Origin: Bacteroidota bacterium
GTDB lineage: Bacteria; Bacteroidota; Bacteroidia; Bacteroidales; UBA7960
Direction of reading: 5' to 3'
Assembly (NCBI GenBank): GCA_007694165.1
Contig: RECE01000293.1
Span: 1 to 34,351, forward strand
Length of the DNA: 34,351 nt
This document shows, in pieces, positions 1-8,036 of the stretch. The number at the start of each line of letters is the position of its first letter. Positions within the stretch are counted from its first letter, which is position 1. Position numbers and translations under genes: made by a program. Below the pieces are notes generated by a model. It saw only the letters and a program-made list of their open reading frames with translations. It made no database searches and was not told where the DNA came from.

Positions 1-916
1 CGCGGGTGTATATTGCCTTGCTTCTGGCATCCGCGGGTAAATCGCCGGGGTTGCTGTGCCACCTGGTATCATTATTAAGGATGTAATCAAGATAGGATAT
101 TCTTTCACCATCTACAACCGGATGCCATCCATAAAACGCACTACCCAGAAATAATTTCTTTCTCTCTTCGCATGTTGGTGTAACCAGATTTACCCAGTTA
201 TTTATGGCTTCAATTGACTTTTCCACATCAGAATGGCTTGGCCAGGCAGAATCACCCTCATCATACGTCATAAGGTAGATGCCGTCTGAAATACTCAAGA
301 TTTGCTCTGGAACATCTTGGACACTGTCATACACATGCGTAGCATGCGACAGAGCTATAGTTAATCTTTTTCCTGACGGTAGATTATTCTTTAGGGACTG
401 CAAAAGCGCAATACATTGATCCCATTCATCTTCGTTTGTTGGATACTCCCAATTAATATTCACCCCATCAAAACCATGAACATCAACAAAATCTATAATA
501 TTGCCAACAAATGTAGTAAGGTTTGCTGGATTCGTGGCTTGCGGGAAGTGTGTAGTATCTCCACCAACGCAAATACTAACTTTTACCCCTTTCGCATGTG
601 CCCTGCTTATAAGACTCTCTAACCATTTATTTTTGCTGCCGTTTCATGTGTTATTTGGTGGGGTAGATCCTTCCCATAAATTAGGTAGTTTGCCAGTAAA
701 TAAACTCCCATTATCTCTACATCCAATATCACTTGCTATTACGTGGGTAATTCTGTCTAGTTGTAAGCTTGAAGGAAAACTCATATAGTTATTTGCATTA
801 ACGTAATCTTTCCCATACGAATAACCGACTACATTTACATAAGCAAAAATGGTAACAGGTAAAAACAACGCAATTAATAAAACGAAAATCAATTTTAGGG
901 TGTATTTCTTTATCAT
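1..916 (-). pseudogene. GH18 (chitinase-like) secreted protein, interrupted by in-frame TGA, partial at left edge
   Basis: Reading from the ATG at 916, the frame opens with a signal peptide (about residues 1-25, MIKKY...VTIFA) and hits a TGA at 646-644 (codon 91). The same frame then stays open to the window edge and encodes the core of a family-18 glycoside hydrolase. Visible motifs are SICVGG (beta-3 motif, about 578-561), DGVNINWEYP (466-440, catalytic Glu at 448-446), MTYDEG (about 271-254) and a GSAFYGWHP-like stretch nearer the edge. GH18 enzymes cleave beta-1,4-GlcNAc linkages in chitin or glycans; the signal peptide puts this one outside the cytoplasm. Two Asp positions of the usual DxxDxDxE motif are Asn here. 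A single base change (TGG to TGA) would explain the stop, so it is either a recent nonsense mutation or a sequencing error. The gene lies 17 bp downstream of an LRR lipoprotein and is probably co-transcribed with it. The C-terminus lies outside the window. Confidence 0.8.
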
Positions 917-933
917 AACTTTGTTTTTTAAAA

Positions 934-1665
934 TTATTGCCTAAGTGTCCTGAAAAACCATCCTTTTTCTTCAGCAATATTGCGGTCACAATCGAGTACT
1001 CCTGGATTGTCTCTTGGTCCGAAATTACGAAACGATATAAAAATATCCCCAACCTCATTGTATTCTAATCCGCGCTTATGAGGCAGTGACCTAAACAAGT
1101 CGTTTAATGCATTGACTGATAATTGATTGCCCACACATGATAAAAGCGAAAGAGACGTATTTTTACTTACATCCAGACTTGTTAATTGATTAAGATCGCA
1201 CTCCAAACGATTTAGTGCGGTGTTTGCACTTACATCCAGCGCGGTTAGTTTATTGTTTCTGCAATCCAACATTTTTAGAGTTTTAATCTTACTTAAATCC
1301 AAATGAGTTATTTGCATGTTTCTGCAATCGAATTCCATAATTTGACCCGTTATGGTAATAGTGTGTTCGGTATTATCGGAATATTCGTATGTATAATGCA
1401 CTCCACGATTATCAGCAATTGTGGCATCCCATGATGCGTCACTTATATTGCTTTTTTTGCCATCCCCCCAATCAATGGTCAGGTCCCGGGCATCAATAGG
1501 GATTCTCAAAGTAAAGCTCACTTCAGATTTTGCAGTGGTAAGGGTAATGGTACCTGTGGGAAACTCCATTTTGTCCTTACCACATGCCTTTAGCGTAAAA
1601 GTTAATATTACGGTCATTACCCATAGGGCGATGCCTTTTTTTGCAATGATTTTGTAGTTTTTCAT
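934..1665 (-). CDS. Leucine-rich-repeat lipoprotein (copy 1 of duplicated cassette)
   Basis: A 243-residue protein with a lipoprotein signal peptide: hydrophobic stretch 11-24 and lipobox LKAC with the acylated Cys at position 28. After a WGDGKKS motif (about residues 66-72), in a beta-sandwich-like N-terminal domain common in Bacteroidota surface LRR proteins, come about three to four LRR units of 21 residues of the type LTxLDVSxNTxLxxLxCxxNxL (about 115-185). The tail contains ALNDLF and a conserved DCDR.IAEEKGW block. It is probably an outer-surface lipoprotein involved in binding; no catalytic residues are visible. It is a paralogue of the LRR protein at 2129-2998 (same lipobox Cys number, WGDGKKSN motif and C-terminal block) but has fewer repeats. 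A GH18 gene follows directly on the same strand. Specific ligand unknown. Confidence 0.8.
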   Translation of the reverse strand: MKNYKIIAKKGIALWVMTVILTFTLKACGKDKMEFPTGTITLTTAKSEVSFTLRIPIDARDLTIDWGDGKKSNISDASWDATIADNRGVHYTYEYSDNTEHTITITGQIMEFDCRNMQITHLDLSKIKTLKMLDCRNNKLTALDVSANTALNRLECDLNQLTSLDVSKNTSLSLLSCVGNQLSVNALNDLFRSLPHKRGLEYNEVGDIFISFRNFGPRDNPGVLDCDRNIAEEKGWFFRTLRQ

Positions 1666-1759
1666 AATTCTAATAATTTTTAATGAATAATGCAGCCTGT
1701 ATCTTTTTTTCGGCTGTTTTATTTTAATTTCGTTCGCATATCATATTTAAATCAGAAAT

Positions 1760-2068
1760 TTATGTCGCTTTCAAAGTGTTAAGTTCATGGATTATTAGCA
1801 AATTCGTATTACCATTCCAATTGCCAGGCATATCTATTGTTTTTAAAGCGCCTGATAGGTTTACCCCTAAACCAACAGCTATCACATGGGTAAGCCTGCC
1901 TAATTGCGCAGTGGACGGAAAACTCATTAGGTTATTCGCATTTACTCGATTATTACCATCTGCCTACCCGACAACAGCGCCTTGTGCCAACAACCCTATT
2001 GGCAGAAAAAATATTGCAGATAAGCTTAATAACGCCGATATGACAACGTATTTCTTTGATATATACAT
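1760..2068 (-). pseudogene. N-terminal remnant of a second GH18 gene
   Basis: Starting from the ATG at 2068, the frame encodes a signal-peptide-like leader (MYISKKYVVISALL..., then GLLAQGAVVG). A TAG at 1966-1964 sits where the GH18 paralogue (1-916) has the Tyr of VVGY. Downstream, in frame, NANNLMSFPS, QLGRLTHVIA and a GNWNGNT segment align clearly with NANNYMSFPS, QLDRITHVIA and NLWEGST of the other copy. Homology then stops and the frame ends at the TAA at 1762-1760. All catalytic motifs are missing. It sits between the two LRR genes exactly where the cassette order LRR-GH18-LRR-GH18 would put it, so it is best read as a deletion derivative of a tandem duplicate. Alignment was done by eye. 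Confidence 0.75.
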
Positions 2069-2128
2069 ATGAGTAATAATTCAATTATTTTATGTTAAAG
2101 ATCGTTTTAAAATATATACCTCTATCCG

Positions 2129-2998
2129 TTATCTATGGAGATTCGCAAATACCCATCCTTTTTTTTCCGCAATACTGCGATCACAATCCCTTGCTCCGGG
2201 ATTACCAGATATGCTAATAGCTCCACCATGGCTCTCCTTTTCGGGTAGTTTATAGAACAGGTCATTTAATGCAGAGGCTGTTAACTGATTACGTCGGACA
2301 CATAAGACTTTCAGATCTGGATTTTTGTTCACTTCCAGTTTTGTTATTTGAGAACTGCATATATGCAAATTTAGTAGCGCAGTATTAGCGCTCACATCCA
2401 AATGGGTTATTTGAGTATCGGAGCACGTCAAATATTTAAGCGCAGTATTCCGGCTTACATCCAAAGCGGCTGATTGATTACCCCCAAAAATCAACTCTTC
2501 GAGCGCGGTATTTTTGCTCACATCAAAGGTGGTTAACGGATTATTATTGCAAGCCAAAGTGGTTAAGGCAGTATTTCGGCTCATGTCCAAAGCGGTTAAA
2601 TGATTATCAGAACAATTTAAGGATGTGAGTTCCACATTTTGGCTTACATCTAAAACTGTCAATTGCATGTTATCGCATCGCAATTTCTCCACCTTTCCGG
2701 TGATATAGATAGTGCGCTTAGCTGCAAAGGAGTATGTGTGAGAAAACTCCATTCCTTCGTTAAAATTAAGCAGGGTTCCTTCATTCAGATTACTCTTTTT
2801 CCCATCACCCCAATGAATTGTGATATCATCGGAGCCTGACAGGACAATCCGCAGCTCTTTGGCTGTTGTGGTCATAATGATACTACCTTCAGGGTAATCC
2901 ACTTGGTTGTTGTTACAAGCCTTTAGATTGAAGGCTAACAATACGGTCAATACCCATACCAGGCTGCGGGTTTTTGATGTGCTTCTTTCATTTCTCAT
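2129..2998 (-). CDS. Leucine-rich-repeat lipoprotein (copy 2, longer repeat array)
   Basis: Start chosen at the ATG at 2998 rather than the upstream in-frame ATG at 3025: the lipobox Cys (LKAC) then falls at residue 28, exactly as in the paralogue at 934-1665, and the leader begins with a short basic stretch. The 289-residue product has a signal peptide, an N-terminal domain with HWGDGKKSN, then about seven 21-residue LRR units (LTALDMSRNTALTTLACNNN type) with a Cys or equivalent on each second strand, and the shared C-terminal DCDRSIAEKKGW block. It is probably an outer-surface lipoprotein with an adhesive or binding role. The unit number differs from copy 1, as expected for LRR arrays that expand or contract by recombination. 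A GH18 remnant follows 60 bp downstream. No enzymatic motif is visible. Confidence 0.8.
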   Translation of the reverse strand: MRNERSTSKTRSLVWVLTVLLAFNLKACNNNQVDYPEGSIIMTTTAKELRIVLSGSDDITIHWGDGKKSNLNEGTLLNFNEGMEFSHTYSFAAKRTIYITGKVEKLRCDNMQLTVLDVSQNVELTSLNCSDNHLTALDMSRNTALTTLACNNNPLTTFDVSKNTALEELIFGGNQSAALDVSRNTALKYLTCSDTQITHLDVSANTALLNLHICSSQITKLEVNKNPDLKVLCVRRNQLTASALNDLFYKLPEKESHGGAISISGNPGARDCDRSIAEKKGWVFANLHR

Positions 2999-3308
2999 TT
3001 TCGGAACATTTTTTTGATACTGCATGTAATTGCTAAACGGACCTGCTGAAAAAAAATCAATGAAAAAAAGGCCACAACCTTCTCAATTCATAAATCGTAA
3101 TATTCGCAGGTGAATCAGTAATCCGTTGTCAGTGTATGATTTCTTAACCCCATCGAAACATTAATAGGGTTAAAAATAGGTAAAAAACGTTTCATCGACA
3201 TATTTTTAACAATAAAATCACAGAAGAGTATGGAGGGGTGTGAATGGATGGAAGATTCGGGTATTTGATTTGGATGGGCCTGACTCTGAAGGGGTTTAAT
3301 AATAGTAG

Positions 3309-3328
3309 CCCCGGGTGCCAACCCGGGG
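3309..3328. repeat. GC-rich perfect palindrome (REP-like)
   Basis: CCCCGGGT and ACCCGGGG form a perfect 8-bp stem around the 4-base loop gcca. It lies in intergenic DNA and lacks a following T-run, so it is unlikely to be an intrinsic terminator. Similar short GC palindromes are scattered between genes in many Bacteroidota genomes; that this is one of them is inferred from general knowledge. Confidence 0.55.
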
Positions 3329-3439
3329 TATGGATTTTGCACTTTCACCCAAAACAATATGAAGGTGAGGTGGGATTTTATGTATGTTGAAAACCTGAAC
3401 CTTCTTGCAGTAATAATTTCAGGTTCATAACCAGCCTTT

Positions 3440-3474
3440 AGTCCGGGCCGGAACTGCAGTCCGGGCCGGACCGG
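3440..3474. repeat. Paired TCCGGGCCGGA units forming a hairpin
   Basis: AGTCCGGGCCGGA occurs at 3440-3452 and again at 3459-3471. Each unit is itself a 5-1-5 palindrome (TCCGG-G-CCGGA), and the two halves can pair across ACTGCAGT. A related arrangement (GGGAACTTAAAGTCCCG core) occurs at 33879-33910, suggesting a dispersed repeat family at both ends of the window. Confidence 0.5.
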
Positions 3475-3481
3475 TGCATTG

Positions 3482-3636
3482 TCTAAACTAACTACTCTCT
3501 CATCTTTACTCTCTCATCTTTCCACTTTTCACTTTCCACTTTCCACTTTTCTCTCATCTCTCCTCACTTTCCCCTTTTCACTTTCCTCTTTTCACTTTCC
3601 TCTTTTCACTAATTTAATAACTCCCATTATACTTCC
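3482..3636. repeat. 155-base G-free pyrimidine-rich tract with 14-bp tandem units
   Basis: No G occurs on the plus strand from 3482 to 3636. It contains two perfect copies of a 14-mer (TACTCTCTCATCTT, 3493-3520) and 2.6 copies of another 14-mer (CTTTTCACTTTCCT, 3574-3610), with further TTTCCAC units between. It begins just downstream of the VWA gene and includes its last codons, so transcripts of that gene would have a purine-rich, C-free 3' end. No function is known. Confidence 0.75.
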
Positions 3637-5701
3637 GAATAAACCATTCCGTAGCCAGCAAAATAAGCAGCAGGAAAAATATCCACCGCAGGTTTACCAG
3701 GTCTTCGAATTCGTCCTGGGTGTAGAGTACGGGTCTGATGTCGCTCCGGCTGTTGATTTCTTCCAGCAATTCATCCCACTGACCGGGGAAGAACATTTTG
3801 CCACCGGAGTTTTCTGCCAGTTGATACAACAATTGGTGGTTGGCCACTGTGTTGAGTGCCTCCAGGTTGAGGGGTGAAACAGCAAAAATCCCTTCTGCTG
3901 TAAATTCTTCATTGCCCAGCCTGGTGCGTGCCCTGTAGTTGTATTCTCCCACGGGAAAGGTTCCTGCATTGAGGCGATAGGCGTTGCCGGTTCTTCCGAA
4001 AATGTATTCAAACTGTTCCCCTTCTTCATTGGTGATGGTCATTTCCACATCGGGATTGTTCACCAGCTCATAGCTCCGGTTGTAGAGCTCTGCATCAAAA
4101 ACAGCCTGCTCGTTTTCATAGAGGAAGTTCTCGGTTGTTACCCTGAAAAAGCTCCGGTCTTCTACCACGGTGAGAAACTGCACCATGCGCGATACCCAGT
4201 CGTTGAATGCGTGGTGATTGTTGTTGCGTGCATAATTATTGAGCCTCCAGCGCCAGATTCCCTCACCGGTAATCACACCGGTTTTCCTTTCGCTGATTTG
4301 GGAAAGGGTAATCAGGGGGTATTCCGTATCTACATTGCCGATGCGCTGATGGGCAAATATTTGTGTGCCGGGTGAAAGGCTGTAAGTAGCAAAGGGAGAC
4401 TGTAAAGGGGGAAACAACGGGAGTATTTCCGCTGTCCCGGGCCTTACCTGGAAAAGGGCAAAATCATTGTTGATATTGACCCTGCTGTCGTTAAAACCTG
4501 CCGACCTTACATTGATTTGCACACCGGTTTGCAGCCGGTTAAAAGTGGATATATTGCTTTGGGCACCCAGAATAAAGAGTTGTGGTATGTTGGCCTGGGT
4601 GGCCTGAGTGATGAGCACTGTGGCAGCATGCCTTACGGAGGGGAGTTGATGCCATATAACCATGTCATAATCACGGATATCTTCGTCAAAATCCTGAGCC
4701 AGTGCTGCTTTGGTCTCATAATTTTCATTGTCTTCCAGCGCCTGCTTCAGGGCACCCACATCGGGGTGGGGACCTGCTGAAAGGATCAGGATTTTCTGCC
4801 GGCTGTCGATTACTTCAATGAAAAAATCGCGGGTATTGTTGTCCAGTGAGATTTCATCTGCTACAGGTTCCAATTCTATCCTGTAGCGTTTGATGCCGGT
4901 TTCCAGTGCTTCCAGTTCAATGTTGAAGGTTTCGAAATAGCTGTCGGAGGCGAAGCTGATGGATTCTTCATGAACGGTGTTTCCTTCGTGCATTACCCTG
5001 AGCCTGCTGTTCAGACCGCGGGCCTGACGTGCTTCTATCGTTACTTCCAGCGGAAAAATATTGTTGAGGTAGGTAATCCTGTTGTGCCTGATATTGCTGA
5101 TGATAAGATCGCGCTGGGGTACCGTGTCGCCCAAGGCAATGGTGTAAATGGGAAACATGAGGTTGGATGCACGGAACAAAGGGTTTTGACCCCGGTTGAA
5201 GATTCCATCGCCGGCAATGATAACAGCGCCCACGTTTCTGTTGGTGTAGAGCACTTCCAGGGAATTGAAGATTTCAGACATGTCGGTTAATTTGTCCTGG
5301 AAATCAAAATCTGTTTCCCGCCGCACCTGTTCACCAAAAGCGTAAGTATTGATGCTGTAATCAGCAGACAAATTGTCAATGAAACCGGAAAGCTCATTGG
5401 GGTAATCTTCTTTCATTTGTGAGGCTTCCCTGGTGGTAACAAGGGATTGGCTGTTATCCTGGAATACCAGTATCACCGGCTCCTGAGTATTGGTAATCTG
5501 CATTTTCAGCAGAGGGGCCAGCAGCAGGAAGCACAGCAGGGTAATGACTGTAAACCGAAAGGCTGCCAGTAGCTTTTTCTGCCATGGCAGGAAATCATCG
5601 GAGGTATTTTTGTAATATAAGATGGCGGAAATAATTACCCCTGTGACTATGCACAGCAGGACAAACCACCAGGGGTAATTGAGTATGAAGTTGAAGTTCA
5701 A
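3614..5701 (-). CDS. VWA-domain membrane protein (Bacteroidota family, function unknown)
   Basis: A 695-residue protein with two N-terminal membrane segments (about 11-30 and 44-65), a long extracytoplasmic part and one C-terminal membrane segment (about 673-689). Right after the second segment, VILVFQDNSQSLV (about 76-88) gives a von Willebrand factor A fold start with the metal-dependent adhesion motif DxSxS (D82, S84, S86). The double-membrane-segment N-terminus followed by VWA resembles the BatA/BatB-like family of Bacteroidota, which usually sits near MoxR ATPases; no MoxR gene is in this window. The protein is probably anchored in the inner membrane and binds protein partners through the VWA domain. 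It is transcribed alone, with a -7 promoter element at 5751-5744. Exact role unknown. Confidence 0.7.
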   Translation of the reverse strand: MNFNFILNYPWWFVLLCIVTGVIISAILYYKNTSDDFLPWQKKLLAAFRFTVITLLCFLLLAPLLKMQITNTQEPVILVFQDNSQSLVTTREASQMKEDYPNELSGFIDNLSADYSINTYAFGEQVRRETDFDFQDKLTDMSEIFNSLEVLYTNRNVGAVIIAGDGIFNRGQNPLFRASNLMFPIYTIALGDTVPQRDLIISNIRHNRITYLNNIFPLEVTIEARQARGLNSRLRVMHEGNTVHEESISFASDSYFETFNIELEALETGIKRYRIELEPVADEISLDNNTRDFFIEVIDSRQKILILSAGPHPDVGALKQALEDNENYETKAALAQDFDEDIRDYDMVIWHQLPSVRHAATVLITQATQANIPQLFILGAQSNISTFNRLQTGVQINVRSAGFNDSRVNINNDFALFQVRPGTAEILPLFPPLQSPFATYSLSPGTQIFAHQRIGNVDTEYPLITLSQISERKTGVITGEGIWRWRLNNYARNNNHHAFNDWVSRMVQFLTVVEDRSFFRVTTENFLYENEQAVFDAELYNRSYELVNNPDVEMTITNEEGEQFEYIFGRTGNAYRLNAGTFPVGEYNYRARTRLGNEEFTAEGIFAVSPLNLEALNTVANHQLLYQLAENSGGKMFFPGQWDELLEEINSRSDIRPVLYTQDEFEDLVNLRWIFFLLLILLATEWFIRKYNGSY

Positions 5702-5743
5702 AGCCTGATTCTTCTTTTGTTAGTGATTGATTTTTTTGCAAAG

Positions 5744-5751
5744 CAAAGATA
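5744..5751 (-). promoter_or_regulatory. Bacteroidota -7 promoter element for the VWA gene
   Basis: On the minus strand the sequence reads TATCTTTG, an exact match to the TAnnTTTG consensus, 43 bases upstream of the ATG at 5701. A weak TTTA lies about 20 bases further upstream in the -33 position. Prediction only. Confidence 0.5.
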
Positions 5752-5855
5752 AAGGGAATTCAAAATATAAACGTTTTTTACCTGCATGATGCTATAAAAC
5801 ACCGGGGATTTAACAATGTTTACCGATTATACAGCATCTTACTATAGTAAATATT

Positions 5856-5921
5856 GGGGCTAAAGCCCCCTTTCTCTTCCAGACTTTTAAAACAGTCAGT
5901 TAAAACTGACTGCAATGGATA
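5856..5921. repeat. Intergenic double-hairpin repeat, copy 1
   Basis: The element contains GGGGCT-aa-AGCCCC (5856-5869), then a CAGACTTTTAAA-like linker, then CAGTCAGTT-aa-AACTGACTG (5893-5912) and the tail CAATGGATA. The second copy lies at 5990-6054. Confidence 0.75.
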
Positions 5922-5989
5922 AGTGTATTACAGAGAAATAAAAAAAATCAGTTATTTGCCTTACAGACTTTTATCCAGTGCAGGGAAAT

Positions 5990-6054
5990 GGGGCTGAAGC
6001 CCCTTGTTCTTTCAGACTTTTAAATCCGTCAGTTAAAACTGACGGCAATGGATA
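5990..6054. repeat. Intergenic double-hairpin repeat, copy 2
   Basis: Same order as copy 1: GGGGCT-ga-AGCCCC (5990-6003), linker CAGACTTTTAAAT, CCGTCAGTT-aa-AACTGACGG (6026-6045), tail CAATGGATA. Compared with copy 1, an A-T pair in the second stem is replaced by a C-G pair on both arms, which preserves pairing. Confidence 0.75.
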
Positions 6055-6071
6055 GGAGCAACGAAAAATAA

Positions 6072-6110
6072 AACACCCCGGTGTATGATTGTAAAATCCA
6101 CCGGGGTGTT
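6072..6110 (-). terminator. Intrinsic terminator of nfeD-floA
   Basis: AACACCCCGGTG (6072-6083) pairs perfectly with CACCGGGGTGTT (6099-6110) across a 15-base loop. On the minus strand it lies 23 bases after the floA stop and is followed by TTTATTTTT, as expected for a rho-independent terminator. Confidence 0.8.
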
Positions 6111-6133
6111 TGTTATTCAATTGACCGAATCAA

Positions 6134-7141
6134 TTATTTCTTGGTCTGATCGTTGGATTTGTTTTTGCCTTGACCTGATTGAGTCTTGGTGATGTTGTCT
6201 CTCATGGAGGTGTCGGCTTTAATATTTTCCATTCTGTAATAATCCATGATACCGAGGTTTCCGCTACGGAAGGATTCGGAAATGGCTTTTGGAATCTCTG
6301 CTTCTGCTTCGATAACTTTAGCGCGGGCTTCCTGAGCCTTGGCTTTCATTTCCTGCTCTACAGCAACCGCCATCGCTCTTCTTTCCTCTGCTTTTGCCTG
6401 GGCAATGTTCTTGTCGGCATTGGCCTGGTCAATCTGCAGCATCGCACCAATGTTTTTACCCACATCAATATCCGCAATGTCAATAGAGAGTATTTCATAG
6501 GCAGTACCAGAGTCCAGACCTTTGGAGAGTACCACTTTGGATATGCTGTCGGGGTTTTCCAGTACTTGCTTGTGATTGGTGGCCGAACCAATGGAGGTAA
6601 CGATACCTTCACCTACACGTGCGAGGATGGTTTCTTCGCCTGCACCACCCACCAGTTGCTTAATGTTGGCCCTTAGGGTAACTCTTGCTTTGGCAATCAG
6701 CTGGATACCATCTTTGGCAACGGCAGCTACGGGAGGCGTATTAATTACTTTGGGTTTAACCGACATCTGAACCGCTTCCAGTACATCACGACCGGCAAGG
6801 TCGATGGCGGTTGCTGTTTTAAAATCCAGGTTGATGTTGGCTTTGTCGGCACTGATGAGTGCATTTACCACAGCTTTAACCCGTCCTCCTGCCAGGAAGT
6901 GGGCTTCAAGATCGTCTCTGTGGAGCTTAAGACCTGCTTTGGTAGCAGAAATAAGGTTGTTTACAATTACTGCCGGCGGGATTTTTCTCCAGCGCATCAG
7001 CACCAATTGCAAGAGGCTGATTCTTACACCCGAAACAAGGGCCGAGAACCACAACCCAACAGGGATAAAGTAAAAAATAATCCATAGCCCTAAAATACTG
7101 ACTACTGCAATGGCAATGATAATTCCAATTTGAGTTTCCAT
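6134..7141 (-). CDS. floA: Flotillin-like protein FloA (SPFH/band 7 family)
   Basis: A 335-residue protein matching the FloA family (UPF0365) over its whole length. The N-terminal membrane hairpin is at about 6-45, followed by the SPFH domain with the [15 protein letters not shown] and [12 protein letters not shown] segments, the [11 protein letters not shown] stretch, then an Ala/Glu/Lys-rich coiled coil (about 245-290, [17 protein letters not shown]) and the [14 protein letters not shown] block near the end. FloA proteins form membrane-associated oligomers that organise membrane microdomains. The start lies 6 bases after the nfeD stop, the usual pairing of an NfeD-type partner with a flotillin. 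A strong terminator follows. Identification is confident. Confidence 0.93.
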   Translation of the reverse strand: METQIGIIIAIAVVSILGLWIIFYFIPVGLWFSALVSGVRISLLQLVLMRWRKIPPAVIVNNLISATKAGLKLHRDDLEAHFLAGGRVKAVVNALISADKANINLDFKTATAIDLAGRDVLEAVQMSVKPKVINTPPVAAVAKDGIQLIAKARVTLRANIKQLVGGAGEETILARVGEGIVTSIGSATNHKQVLENPDSISKVVLSKGLDSGTAYEILSIDIADIDVGKNIGAMLQIDQANADKNIAQAKAEERRAMAVAVEQEMKAKAQEARAKVIEAEAEIPKAISESFRSGNLGIMDYYRMENIKADTSMRDNITKTQSGQGKNKSNDQTKK

Positions 7142-7147
7142 TTTTTA

Positions 7148-7615
7148 TTATGATTTTGATTTAACAATGATTTTATTTCCTTCAACTTTGGTTACAACAA
7201 TGGGTGTATTCTGGTTTAAGAGGTTATCCTTGGAGGTTACCTCATAATATTCATCATTAATAAGAGCTTTACCCATGGGGTTTAGTCTTGTAATGGCCAT
7301 TCCTTCGTCACCGGGTTTTACTTTGTCAATCTCAACGGTATTTACTTTTCCGTCCACTTCGGTGCCAAGCATGGCTTTTTTCCAGGTATTGCTTTTCAGT
7401 GCTATGGTAATCCCTCCAATGGTGAAAATGATGGTTCCTGCCAGGGCATAAGTTCCTGTTGCCGGGCCAAACTCACTGTAAACAGAATAAACGCCAAATG
7501 CCATCATGGCTAAACCCACGACACCCACTACAGTGGTTCCGGGCACAACCAGCATCTCTAACAAAAGAAAAATAAGACCTATAACAATAATTGTCAATAT
7601 TACCAACCAGCTCAT
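7148..7615 (-). CDS. Short NfeD-like membrane protein
   Basis: 155 residues: a first membrane segment (about 4-22, IIVIGLIFLLLEMLVVPG), further hydrophobic segments (about 28-46 and 55-74), and a soluble C-terminal domain (about 85-155) of the OB-fold type seen in NfeD proteins (LGTEVDGKV, GDEGMAITRLNPMGKALI, VTKVEGNKIIVK). The N-terminal serine protease domain of long NfeD proteins is absent, so this is the short type that partners with flotillins. It sits directly upstream of floA with a 6-base gap, supporting a shared transcript and a membrane complex. Confidence 0.87.
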   Translation of the reverse strand: MSWLVILTIIVIGLIFLLLEMLVVPGTTVVGVVGLAMMAFGVYSVYSEFGPATGTYALAGTIIFTIGGITIALKSNTWKKAMLGTEVDGKVNTVEIDKVKPGDEGMAITRLNPMGKALINDEYYEVTSKDNLLNQNTPIVVTKVEGNKIIVKSKS

Positions 7616-7710
7616 ACTGTATTTGTTTAGTGTAAATCTTCAAAAAAATGTAGTTCGTATCGCTCTGTCAATGTATTTCACCCAATGCACAAGCCCGTTT
7701 TAAAATAATT

Positions 7711-7740
7711 AATGATGTGCCGTACCTTTTGCACATCATT
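7711..7740 (-). terminator. Hairpin overlapping the clpS stop codon
   Basis: AATGATGTGC (7711-7720) and GCACATCATT (7731-7740) form a perfect 10-bp stem with a 10-base loop. The clpS TGA lies inside the 5' arm on the minus strand. The following AATTATTTT is only a weak U-tract, so termination is plausible but not certain. Confidence 0.5.
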
Positions 7741-8008
7741 CTATGGTGGCAGTTATTCCTCTGTTGAGTATTTCCCTGTACATAGGCTCCAGGGTGCTGT
7801 AGTCGCCCGAACGCACAGCACATTTGCCTTTGTGATGTATAATCAGGGTGCATTGTTCTGCCTGCTCGGGTTTGTGATCGCAAACTTCTATGAGCGTACT
7901 TATTACAAAGTCAAAGGTATTAAAATCATCATTATGTACAACAAGATCATGAAACTTTGTACTGAGAGTTTCTTCTCCGGAAGAGGGTGTTGTTTTTTCT
8001 CTGGTCAT
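7736..8008 (-). CDS. clpS: ClpS, adaptor of the Clp protease
   Basis: 90 residues, the usual size for ClpS. After a disordered N-terminus (1-18) comes the core HDLVVHNDDFNTFDFVI, with the NDDF segment that binds N-degron side chains, then CTLIIHHKGKCAVRSG and YREILNRGITATIE, typical of the Clp-binding face. ClpS delivers proteins with destabilising N-terminal residues to ClpA/ClpC-ClpP. No clpA or clpP gene is nearby. It lies 28 bases after plsY on the same strand and ends in a hairpin. Confidence 0.92.
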   Translation of the reverse strand: MTREKTTPSSGEETLSTKFHDLVVHNDDFNTFDFVISTLIEVCDHKPEQAEQCTLIIHHKGKCAVRSGDYSTLEPMYREILNRGITATIE

Positions 8009-8036
8009 GGCAACAAGAATTTTTTATTCAAAACAT

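Larger units (their letters stand above)
2999..3613. other. Gene-free stretch with palindromes and low-complexity DNA
   Basis: No open frame here has convincing coding character. It contains a perfect GC-rich palindrome (3309-3328), a pair of TCCGGGCCGGA units (3440-3471) and a G-free pyrimidine-rich tract (3482-3636), listed separately. The part from 3026 to 3300 shows nothing recognisable. It separates the leader of the LRR gene (minus, start 2998) from the stop of the VWA gene (minus, stop 3614). Confidence 0.6.

Noticed and set aside
644-646. Selenocysteine or recoding at the GH18 TGA
   Set aside because: No reason for selenocysteine in GH18 and the site fits a Trp codon mutation; no selenocysteine machinery gene in the window.
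3482-3636. CRISPR-like array from the 14-bp repeats
   Set aside because: Units are directly adjacent with no spacers and no cas genes are present.
3479-3877. 132-codon plus frame starting in the pyrimidine-rich tract
   Set aside because: Low-complexity Ser/Phe/Leu translation of the repeat followed by antisense of the VWA gene.
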